A stretch of 5,268 nucleotides of DNA from Blautia sp. (lineage in GTDB: Bacteria; Bacillota; Clostridia; Lachnospirales; Lachnospiraceae). The stretch lies in the NCBI GenBank assembly GCA_017420455.1, contig JAFOJB010000132.1:1-5268 (forward strand), written 5' to 3'. The notes below the pieces were generated by a model that worked only from the letters and a program-made list of their open reading frames with translations, did no database searches and was not told where the DNA came from. Shown one piece after another: positions 1-5,234 of the stretch (the stretch's first letter is position 1; the number at the start of each line of letters is the position of its first letter). The position numbers and the translations under genes are program-made.

Positions 1-520
1 CCATCTTCAGGCAGCCCTTGCTTCTGTATTCACCATGAAATACGGTTCCATCATCGTTATGGAACAGCTCACCTACGCAGAGGCTCTTCCGCTGTTCGGA
101 CTTCGTCAGAATGTATATACCGATCCGCAGAAGCCCATGAAGGTAGAGCCCGGCATCTACAAGCTGAACGGCGCGGACGAGAACTCTCTGTGCGTCACCA
201 CGGTAGACTTTGCCCTTACCTATTTCGTAGTAAATGGCGAGCTGGAGCGCAGCGGCGTGCCGCTTAACTTCATCATCAATGACGCCGGCGGTCTTTCTGT
301 TCTGACCTCCTGGGCTGCAGGAAAATTCTCCAGCACCAGCATCTCTACCTTTATCAAGGAAGAGGTGGAGCCGAAGGTGAAATGCAGAAAGCTGGTCATT
401 CCCGGAAAGGTTGCTGTTCTGAAGGGCGATCTGGAAGCAAAGCTTCCCGGCTGGGAGATCATTGTCGGACCGAGAGAGGCTGTGCAGCTGGTGAAATTCC
501 TGAAGGATATGCAGGCATAA
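1..520 (+). CDS. acsC: Corrinoid iron-sulfur protein large (gamma) subunit AcsC, C-terminal part (5' truncated by window edge)
   Basis: AcsC is the large subunit of CFeSP, the cytoplasmic cobalamin protein that carries the methyl group from methyl-THF/AcsE to acetyl-CoA synthase. The frame is open from base 2 with no stop upstream, so this is the last 172 residues of a longer protein; the family is roughly 440-450 residues and the missing N-terminal part would hold the 4Fe-4S domain. What is visible fits the TIM-barrel end and the C-terminal corrinoid-binding domain: a segment around LRQNVYTDPQKPMKVEPG, then TTVDFALTYFVVNGELE, then GLSVLTSWAAGKFSS, then LVIPGKVAVLKGDLEAKLPGWEIIVGPREA near the end (read as consecutive blocks). 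These are characteristic of AcsC/CdhE. The internal ATG at 35 is not the real start, since the homologous sequence runs straight through it (ASVFTMKYGSIIV). acsE follows after 185 nt. Identification is from remembered family sequence, not a search. Confidence 0.95.
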   Translation, partial: HLQAALASVFTMKYGSIIVMEQLTYAEALPLFGLRQNVYTDPQKPMKVEPGIYKLNGADENSLCVTTVDFALTYFVVNGELERSGVPLNFIINDAGGLSVLTSWAAGKFSSTSISTFIKEEVEPKVKCRKLVIPGKVAVLKGDLEAKLPGWEIIVGPREAVQLVKFLKDMQA

Positions 521-522
521 AA

Positions 523-616
523 ACGGAATTACCCTCCGTCATCTGCAGGAACCGCAGCAGGTCTTACGGTTCTTTTGTATAGTTTCCGAGGAGCCTGGCC
601 CGTCCGACGGGCCGGG
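523..616 (+). other. Cluster of three hairpins in the acsC-acsE spacer
   Basis: Three stem-loops follow the acsC stop. The first pairs 523-527 with 535-539 (5 bp). The second pairs 549-554 with 567-572 (GAACCG/CGGTTC, extendable by a G-T wobble and an A-T to 547/574), has a 12-nt loop and runs into TTTT at 573-576, so it is terminator-like but weak. The third pairs 594-603 with 607-616: 10 bp with one G-T wobble, mostly GC, closing a 3-nt loop. No T-tract follows the third, so it is not a classical terminator. Inference: partial attenuation, or RNA processing/3'-end protection between acsC and acsE. No convincing promoter for acsE was found in the spacer. Confidence 0.6.
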
Positions 617-690
617 ATGATATAAAAGATCCATGGTTCCGGCGCGTAATAATGTTTTTTCTGCACGGGAATCATCGATTACAAAATAAA

Positions 691-698
691 AAAGGAGA
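691..698 (+). promoter_or_regulatory. Ribosome binding site of acsE
   Basis: AAAGGAGA ends 7 nt before the ATG at 706. It decides the start: an in-frame ATG at 652 would add 18 residues but has no Shine-Dalgarno sequence, and the 706 start gives a protein that aligns with the normal N-terminus of the family. Confidence 0.9.
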
Positions 699-705
699 AC
701 GCATC

Positions 706-1491
706 ATGGCAAAATTTATTACAATCGGAGAGAGACTTTCCACCACAGCTCCTTCTGTAAACAAGGCTTTTACAGAGAGAGATCCTGAGCCGATCCTCAA
801 AAGAGCAGAGGAGCAGCTGAAGAGCGGCGCCGTATACCTTGATGTCAATATCGGACCGGCCGAGAGCGATGGAGAAGACCTGATGAAGTGGGCAGTACAG
901 CTCCTTCAGTCACACTTTGATAACGTTCCGCTTGCTCTGGATACTACCAATACCAAGGCGATCGAGGCCGGTATTTCTGTATACAACAGAGAAAAAGGAA
1001 AACCGATCGTAAACTCCGCAAACGCCAGCGATCGTATCGAGAATATCGATCTTGCAGCCGCCAACGATGCCATCGTTATCGCTCTTTGCCAGGCAGAGGG
1101 TATCGCGGCAGACAATGACGAGCGTATGATGCATTGCCAGAACATGCTGGAAAGAGGCATGTCTCTTGGAATGGAACCCACTGATCTGTGGTTTGACCCG
1201 CTGTTCCTGGTTGTAAAGGGAATGCAGGACAAGCAGATGGAGGTTCTGGAAGCCATCAAGATGTTCTCCGATATGGGCCTCAACTCCACCGGCGGTCTGT
1301 CCAACAACAGCAACGGTATGCCGAAGAACATCCGTCCGATCATGGATTCCGCTCTGGTAGCCATGTGCATGATGCAGGGACTTACCTCTGCCATCGTTAA
1401 CCCCAATGACAGAAGACTGATGGAAACCATCAAGTCCTGTGACGTATTTAAGAACAATACCCTTTACGCAGATTCCTATCTGGATCTTTGA
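706..1491 (+). CDS. acsE: 5-methyltetrahydrofolate:corrinoid/iron-sulfur protein methyltransferase (MeTr)
   Basis: AcsE moves the methyl group of 5-methyl-THF to Co(I) of CFeSP, joining the folate (methyl) branch of the Wood-Ljungdahl pathway to acetyl-CoA synthase. It is a cytoplasmic TIM-barrel enzyme of the pterin-binding family. With the 706 start the protein has 261 residues, matching the usual ~262. Visible motifs: IGER at 7-10, LDVNIGPA at 45-52 (D46, N48), LDTTNTKAIEAG at 78-89 (D79), VNSAN at 102-106, DPL at 164-166 (D164) and GGLSNNSNG at 196-204, where N200 corresponds to the conserved Asn (N199 in the Moorella enzyme) that helps activate the N5 of methyl-THF. The C-terminus YADSYLDL matches the family. 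All expected folate-site residues appear intact. It lies 185 nt after acsC and is followed by an intrinsic terminator, so it may close the catalytic CFeSP transcription unit. No fusion or truncation is seen. Confidence 0.96.
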   Translation: MAKFITIGERLSTTAPSVNKAFTERDPEPILKRAEEQLKSGAVYLDVNIGPAESDGEDLMKWAVQLLQSHFDNVPLALDTTNTKAIEAGISVYNREKGKPIVNSANASDRIENIDLAAANDAIVIALCQAEGIAADNDERMMHCQNMLERGMSLGMEPTDLWFDPLFLVVKGMQDKQMEVLEAIKMFSDMGLNSTGGLSNNSNGMPKNIRPIMDSALVAMCMMQGLTSAIVNPNDRRLMETIKSCDVFKNNTLYADSYLDL

Positions 1492-1508
1492 TTTTCAACG
1501 AGCAGCCG

Positions 1509-1543
1509 AAAGGGCCGGAGGCAACTGTGCCCTCCGGCCTTTT
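1509..1543 (+). terminator. Intrinsic terminator after acsE
   Basis: A 13-bp stem, 1509-1521 paired with 1531-1543, has a GC-rich core (GGCCGGAGG/CCTCCGGCC), one G-T wobble and a 9-nt loop. The descending arm ends in TTTT, followed by GGTTTG, so the U-tract is short and partly inside the stem. It begins 17 nt after the acsE stop. Termination is likely but may be incomplete, because no clear promoter is visible between it and acsV. Confidence 0.8.
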
Positions 1544-1585
1544 GGTTTGCGCGATAATGAATAGAAAGTTTTGCTTAAATGCAAG

Positions 1586-1593
1586 AAAGGTGG
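1586..1593 (+). promoter_or_regulatory. Ribosome binding site of acsV
   Basis: AAAGGTGG ends 7 nt before the ATG at 1601. It decides against the in-frame TTG at 1571, which would place this site inside the coding region and add ten residues (MLKCKKGGCR) before the normal ferredoxin-domain beginning. Confidence 0.8.
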
Positions 1594-1600
1594 TTGCCGG

Positions 1601-3535
1601 ATGGCGCGTGTCACATTTACATTCGAAGATGGCAGCAAGGTAGAAGTATTTGCCAACGCGGGGGACAACTTACTGGAAATTGCGCGGGGAGCCAATGTGG
1701 CCATAGACGCTCCCTGTTCAGGAAACGCATCCTGCGGAAAATGCCGGGTGCAGTTGATCGGCGGAGAGATGGAATCCAAAAAGACTCTCCATATCAGTGA
1801 CGAAGAATATGCCGCAGGCTGGAGGCTTGCCTGCACCAGTATCATCACGGAAGCGGACGTGGAGGTTCTGGTACCGGACATTGCGGCTGCGTATAAAAGC
1901 AGGATGAAGGTGGCGGATTTAAGCTCCAAGGAGGAGATCGCCATTTTCGAAAACGCGAAACGGGATATCCAGTTCGCGTCCATCGTACTGCAGAACTCTC
2001 TGGACGTGGTGGAAGTGGAGATGGACCCTCCGTCTCTGGATGACACCATGCCGGATGTGGAGCGGCTCACCAGAGCCCTGAAACGATATATCAACATCAA
2101 TATGGTACGGGTGCCTTATGTGGTACTGAGAAAACTCCCGGATATCCTGCGGGACAACAATTTCAGGGTGAAATGTGTCCTTCGGACAACCTCCCGGGAT
2201 ATGTATGTCTATGATATTTTCGGCCAGGATGAGAAGGTGGTGATCGGCGGTATCGCCATCGATATCGGTACTACCACCGTATCGGCGGTGCTGATCAACA
2301 TGGAGAACGGCGATATCCTGGCAAAGGGCTCCGCCGGAAACGGTCAGATCCGGTATGGCGCGGATGTCATCAACAGGATCATCGAATCCCGGAAGCCCGG
2401 AGGCGTCAAAAAGCTGCAGGATGCCATCATCAAGGAGACTCTGAACCCCATTATCCGGGAGATGTGCAAGAGCGCCCATCTTCCCCGGAACCAGGTATAT
2501 CGGGTATGCGTGGCTTCCAATACCACCATGAATCATCTGTTCGCCGGCATCAACGCGGATCCTCTCCGTATGGAGCCATATATCCCGGCCTTCTTCAAGA
2601 CAAATTCCCTGTTTGCATCAGACCTGGGGCTGGAGGTAAACAAGGATGCCCATATCATCGTAGCGCCAAACATCGGCAGCTATGTGGGCGGGGATATCAC
2701 TGCGGGAACCCTGGTCAGCATGATCTGGAACAGGCCGGAATATTCCCTGTTTATCGACCTTGGAACCAACGGGGAGCTGGTGTTCGGCAATTCGGATTTC
2801 ATGATGAGCTGCGCCTGCTCCGCTGGTCCTGCCTTTGAGGGCGGGGATATCAGCTGCGGAATGCGGGCCACTGACGGAGCCATCGAGGCCTGCACCATCG
2901 ACAAAGAAACCATGGAGCCCACCTACACCGTGGTGGGAGATCCCGGCACAAAGCCCATCGGCCTTTGCGGTTCGGGGATCATCGATGTGATCAGCGAGCT
3001 TTATATGACCGGCATCATCAATCCCAAGGGCAAATTTGTCCGGGAAGGGAAGCGGGTACGCCATGATAAATACGGCATGGGCAGCTATGTGATCGCCTTT
3101 GAGGAGGACGCCGGTTCTGTCAAGGATGTGGAGATCACCGAGGTGGATATCGACAATTTCATCCGGGCCAAAGGCGCGATCTTCTCCGCGATCCGTACCA
3201 TGCTGAATTCTCTGGATTTCGATGTATCCATGATCGACGACGTCTATGTGGCAGGCGGCATCGGAAGCGGGATCAACATGCAGAACGCCGTAAATATCGG
3301 GATGTTCCCGGATATTCCCATGGAAAAATTCCACTATATCGGAAATTCCTCCCTGACCGGCGCCTACCTGATGCTTCTGTCTACTCCGGCGGAGAAGAAG
3401 ACCTACGAGCTGGCCCAGAACATGACCTATCTGGAGCTTTCTACGGTGCCCACCTATATGGACGAATTCGTAGGCGCCTGCTTCCTGCCTCATACAGATA
3501 CGACGATGTTCCCGTCTGTGATGAAGAGGAAATAG
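1601..3535 (+). CDS. acsV: Reductive activator of corrinoid iron-sulfur protein (RACo-type, 2Fe-2S plus ASKHA/DUF4445)
   Basis: AcsV (RACo) uses ATP hydrolysis to drive electron transfer onto CFeSP whose cobalt has slipped to Co(II), returning it to Co(I) so AcsE can methylate it. The 644-residue product matches the ~630-residue family. An N-terminal plant-type ferredoxin domain (about 1-94) carries the four cluster ligands C39, C45, C48 (CSGNASCGKC) and C78 (LACT). By comparison with characterised RACo, a linker and middle domain follow to about residue 206. The C-terminal ASKHA ATPase/DUF4445 region shows phosphate loops AIDIGTTTVSAV (219-230) and FIDLGTNGELVF (384-395), a NIGSYVGGDITAGT stretch (357-370), GLCGSGIIDVISEL (454-467) and the adenosine motif VYVAGGIGSGINMQNA (548-563). 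There is no signal peptide or membrane segment. It follows acsE after 109 nt containing a terminator and precedes the DUF3786 gene by 15 nt, so the last two are probably cotranscribed. Related activators serve other corrinoid methyltransferases; the acsC-acsE context favours CFeSP as target. Confidence 0.93.
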   Translation: MARVTFTFEDGSKVEVFANAGDNLLEIARGANVAIDAPCSGNASCGKCRVQLIGGEMESKKTLHISDEEYAAGWRLACTSIITEADVEVLVPDIAAAYKSRMKVADLSSKEEIAIFENAKRDIQFASIVLQNSLDVVEVEMDPPSLDDTMPDVERLTRALKRYININMVRVPYVVLRKLPDILRDNNFRVKCVLRTTSRDMYVYDIFGQDEKVVIGGIAIDIGTTTVSAVLINMENGDILAKGSAGNGQIRYGADVINRIIESRKPGGVKKLQDAIIKETLNPIIREMCKSAHLPRNQVYRVCVASNTTMNHLFAGINADPLRMEPYIPAFFKTNSLFASDLGLEVNKDAHIIVAPNIGSYVGGDITAGTLVSMIWNRPEYSLFIDLGTNGELVFGNSDFMMSCACSAGPAFEGGDISCGMRATDGAIEACTIDKETMEPTYTVVGDPGTKPIGLCGSGIIDVISELYMTGIINPKGKFVREGKRVRHDKYGMGSYVIAFEEDAGSVKDVEITEVDIDNFIRAKGAIFSAIRTMLNSLDFDVSMIDDVYVAGGIGSGINMQNAVNIGMFPDIPMEKFHYIGNSSLTGAYLMLLSTPAEKKTYELAQNMTYLELSTVPTYMDEFVGACFLPHTDTTMFPSVMKRK

Positions 3536-3550
3536 AAACAGGAGAAGATT

Positions 3551-4204
3551 ATGACGAATACTTTTCCATATGAGAAAGACAATCTGGTGAGGCAGCCCTG
3601 GGAGCATTATTTCGCGAAATACCAGGAGGCAGATCCGCAGGAGATCGCTTCCAGGCTGTCCCTTCCCTACGATCCGGAGAAGAAGGAGTTTTCTCTCTGC
3701 TTCCTGGGAACGCAGTACCAGGTTTCCTTTCCGGATTTTCAGGTAACGCATACTTCGGATCCTCTGGCCTATTATCCCCTGGAGGAGATGATCAAAGCCA
3801 GGATCCTGACTCTCCGCTTCCTTCTGAATGGAAACGATTCACCGGGAAGCGGGGCTTTCCGGACTTACCGGGAGATGCCCTGGGGGGAGGTGTATCTCCG
3901 GCAGTTCGATGGGCGATGCATCAAACGGCTGGCATTCTCCTATGGAAACAGGCTGGAGACCTTTCAACGTGTCATGGAGCACGCCGGGGCGGTAAGAACA
4001 GCTGCGGGGGATCTGAGTTACCGTCTGGCGATCTATCCGGGGTATGAGGTGCAGATGATCCTCTGGGAAGGGGATGAGGAATTTCCGCCCTCTTCCCAGT
4101 TCCTGTTCTCGGATAATTTTCCCCTTTCCTTCGAGGCGGAAGATATCGCCCAGATGGGCGATGTCCTGATCAGCACTCTGAAGGCCTGGGAGAAACTGCT
4201 GTGA
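3551..4204 (+). CDS. DUF3786 domain protein of unknown function, linked to the acs cluster
   Basis: The 217-residue product looks like a full-length DUF3786 protein, a family without known biochemistry that recurs in anaerobes, often near acetyl-CoA synthase/CO dehydrogenase or corrinoid genes. Family-like features, in order: FSLCFLGTQYQVSF (47-60), a helical EEMIKARILTLRFLLNG segment (78-94), the SGAFRTYREMPWGEVYLRQFDGR core (100-122), and LAIYPGYEVQMILWEGDEEFPPSSQFLFSDNF (159-190) with the acidic GDEEFP motif. It has only two cysteines (C50, C123), so no Fe-S site is apparent, and no signal peptide or membrane helix. AGGAGA at 3540-3545 lies 5 nt before the ATG, and the gene begins 15 nt after acsV, so translation with acsV is likely. 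Inference: a helper in activation, assembly or control of the corrinoid system. The family call is from motif memory; the function is unassigned. Confidence 0.85.
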   Translation: MTNTFPYEKDNLVRQPWEHYFAKYQEADPQEIASRLSLPYDPEKKEFSLCFLGTQYQVSFPDFQVTHTSDPLAYYPLEEMIKARILTLRFLLNGNDSPGSGAFRTYREMPWGEVYLRQFDGRCIKRLAFSYGNRLETFQRVMEHAGAVRTAAGDLSYRLAIYPGYEVQMILWEGDEEFPPSSQFLFSDNFPLSFEAEDIAQMGDVLISTLKAWEKLL

Positions 4205-4311
4205 TGACTTCTGTGAAGAAGCCTGGTGCCTGGCGGCAGAGATAAACGGCATATACCGGGGGAAGAATTGTAAACGGAAGTGCATGGTCAACGACGGATC
4301 TGCCGGTGAGT
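4205..4311. other. Non-coding stretch after the DUF3786 gene
   Basis: This is the left part of the 400-nt gap. A small hairpin directly after the stop pairs 4208-4212 with 4217-4221 (CTTCT/AGAAG) around a GTGA (GNRA-type) tetraloop. A 7-bp inverted repeat pairs CGGCAGA (4234-4240) with TCTGCCG (4299-4305). Neither is followed by a T-tract, so I do not call a terminator. No ORF with a ribosome binding site and no recognisable riboswitch was found here. Confidence 0.4.
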
Positions 4312-4317
4312 ATACAT
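4312..4317. repeat. Left copy of putative target-site duplication (ATACAT)
   Basis: ATACAT directly abuts the left terminal inverted repeat and is identical, in direct orientation, to 4475-4480. A direct duplication also explains why inverted symmetry outside the 17-bp ends runs two matches, two mismatches, two matches. Confidence 0.65.
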
Positions 4318-4474
4318 GATTCCAGTGCAAAAAGATATCATTCCGCTGATGGTCTTTTTGTTTCATATCAGATCACGGCATTTGGTTACAATGTACCACA
4401 TTGTACCTGGATGCTGTGGGGCGGCCCGGAACAAAAATCCTCATTCATCGAAATGTGCTTTTTGCACTGGAATC
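4318..4474. mobile_element. MITE-like element, 157 bp, with 17-bp terminal inverted repeats and 6-bp target duplication
   Basis: The ends are perfect 17-bp inverted repeats: GATTCCAGTGCAAAAAG (4318-4334) and its complement (4458-4474). Both sides are flanked by the same 6 bases, ATACAT (4312-4317 and 4475-4480), as expected of a target-site duplication. The inside is also palindromic about position 4396: TTTTTGTT (4355-4362) mirrors 4430-4437, CACgGCAT (4374-4381) mirrors 4411-4418, and TACAATGT (4387-4394) mirrors 4398-4405. By my count 45 of 77 symmetric positions pair without gaps, so the whole unit could fold into one long hairpin. It has no plausible transposase or other gene. That combination is typical of a non-autonomous MITE moved by a transposase elsewhere. 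I cannot assign the parent IS family. The alternative is a native structured RNA or cruciform, with ATACAT repeated by chance. Confidence 0.7.
4328..4360 (+). terminator. Terminator-like hairpin inside the left half of the MITE-like element
   Basis: CAAAAAGA (4328-4335) pairs with TCTTTTTG (4353-4360); after a wobble and a bulge, ATCA (4337-4340) pairs with TGAT (4347-4350), leaving the 6-nt loop TTCCGC. The 3' side reads TCTTTTTGTTT. The stem is AT-rich and so weaker than a classical terminator. Its left arm overlaps the terminal inverted repeat, so this fold and the long element-wide hairpin exclude each other. Confidence 0.4.
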
Positions 4475-4480
4475 ATACAT
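4475..4480. repeat. Right copy of putative target-site duplication (ATACAT)
   Basis: ATACAT directly abuts the right terminal inverted repeat and matches 4312-4317 in direct orientation. Confidence 0.65.
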
Positions 4481-4527
4481 TTGATCGTGGGTGTCAGTCT
4501 GTCCACGGATATCATTTTTGCATGAGT

Positions 4528-4577
4528 AAAAAAAAAGAAGCATGGCGGAACCCTTCAAAGGATTCTGAAAATGCTTC
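4528..4577 (-). terminator. Intrinsic terminator read on the minus strand, upstream of fchA
   Basis: Read on the minus strand, GAAGCAT (4577-4571) pairs with ATGCTTC (4543-4537). After a small internal loop, an inner 7-bp stem GAATCCT/AGGGTTC closes the tetraloop TTGA, and nine T residues (4536-4528) follow. The inner mismatch is a U-G wobble in minus-strand RNA but a C-A mismatch in plus-strand RNA, which favours function on the minus strand. No minus-strand gene is visible upstream of it, since that region is fchA. On the plus strand the same bases form a leader hairpin between an A9 tract and the fchA ribosome binding site. Confidence 0.55.
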
Positions 4578-4591
4578 GGGAGATGAAAAAG

Positions 4592-4597
4592 AAAGGA
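4592..4597 (+). promoter_or_regulatory. Ribosome binding site of fchA
   Basis: AAAGGA ends 7 nt before the ATG at 4605 and supports that start; the encoded protein begins as the family does, shortly before the PVPGGGGASAL motif. Confidence 0.8.
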
Positions 4598-4604
4598 AAA
4601 CGAT

Positions 4605-5234
4605 ATGGGATTCTCAACCAGTACCTGTACGGAATTTGTGGAAGTGCTTGCGTCCAAGGCCCCGGTTCCCGGCGGCGGCGGTGCCTCTGCCCTGGTAGGA
4701 GCGGTAGGAACAGCGCTTGGAAATATGGTGGGCAGCCTTACTGTCGGCAAGAAGAAATATGCGGCAGTGGAAGAGGAGATGCAGGAGCTGAAACGCAAAT
4801 GCGACCAGCTTCAGAAGGATTTCCTGCACCTCATCGAGAGAGACGCGGAGGTATTCGAGCCGCTTTCCAAAGCGTATGGAATGCCGAAGGAAACAGAGGA
4901 GCAGAAGGCTGAAAAAGCGCGCGTCATGGAGATCGTCCTGAAGGACGCCTGCTCCGTTCCCATGGAGATCATGGAAAAATGCTGTGAGGCCATTGAACTG
5001 GTGGTGGAATTCGCCGCGAAGGGTTCTGTCCTGGCCATCAGCGATGCAGGTGTCGCCGCAGCGTTCCTGAAGGCGGCCCTGAAGGGCGCCAGCCTGAATG
5101 TATATATCAATACCAAATCCATGGCTGACAGGGAATATGCCGAAGAGCTGAATAAAAAAGCGGATGAGATGCTGGAAAAATATACGCGCATTGCGGACGA
5201 GACCTTTGACAGCGTTCTTTCCAGATTGCACTGA
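4605..5234 (+). CDS. fchA: Methenyltetrahydrofolate cyclohydrolase, FTCD cyclodeaminase-like family
   Basis: FchA interconverts 5,10-methenyl-THF and 10-formyl-THF, the step after formyl-THF synthetase in the methyl branch of the Wood-Ljungdahl pathway, in the cytoplasm. The 209-residue length fits stand-alone members of the formiminotransferase-cyclodeaminase-like family. Visible hallmarks are APVPGGGGASALVGAVGTAL (19-38), MVGSLTVGKKKY (41-52), a long charged helical region (about 53-110) and AISDAGVAAAFLKAALKGASLNVYIN (144-169) with conserved D147. There is no signal peptide or membrane segment. In many acetogens this gene is followed by folD, metV and metF; only 34 nt remain here, so that cannot be checked. 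It is separated from the DUF3786 gene by 400 nt holding the MITE-like element, so it may have its own promoter, though I could not identify one. A cyclodeaminase of histidine degradation is the alternative; context argues against it. Confidence 0.92.
   Translation: MGFSTSTCTEFVEVLASKAPVPGGGGASALVGAVGTALGNMVGSLTVGKKKYAAVEEEMQELKRKCDQLQKDFLHLIERDAEVFEPLSKAYGMPKETEEQKAEKARVMEIVLKDACSVPMEIMEKCCEAIELVVEFAAKGSVLAISDAGVAAAFLKAALKGASLNVYINTKSMADREYAEELNKKADEMLEKYTRIADETFDSVLSRLH

Noticed and set aside
35..520. acsC as a complete 161-residue gene starting at ATG 35
   Set aside because: The frame stays open to the window edge, and residues before that ATG match the AcsC family, so it is the tail of a longer gene.
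652..705. Upstream in-frame ATG extending acsE by 18 residues
   Set aside because: No ribosome binding site before 652, while AAAGGAGA sits at the right distance from 706 and the 261-residue form matches the family.
1571..1600. TTG start extending acsV by ten residues
   Set aside because: The AAAGGTGG site at 1586-1593 positions the ATG at 1601, and the ferredoxin domain begins there.
2618..3751. 377-residue minus-strand ORF opposite acsV
   Set aside because: It is antisense to a clearly recognised gene and full of His/Gly/Asp runs typical of the reverse complement of biased codons; it resembles no family I know.
4316..4525. 69-residue ORF inside the palindromic element
   Set aside because: No Shine-Dalgarno sequence, its start lies at the flanking repeat/terminal repeat boundary, and the frame is a by-product of the palindrome.
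4537..4577. Plus-strand terminator just before fchA
   Set aside because: The hairpin is followed by GGGAGATG rather than a T-tract on the plus strand; the T-tract exists only on the minus strand.
4205..4604. THF (folate) riboswitch upstream of fchA
   Set aside because: A folate riboswitch would make sense before a folate gene, but I could not match the conserved core of the known THF riboswitch classes; a covariance-model search would be decisive.
4306..4698. 130-residue plus-strand ORF across the gap and into fchA
   Set aside because: It starts from a GTG with no ribosome binding site, crosses the palindromic element, and its end overlaps fchA in another frame. The sequence looks like no family I know.
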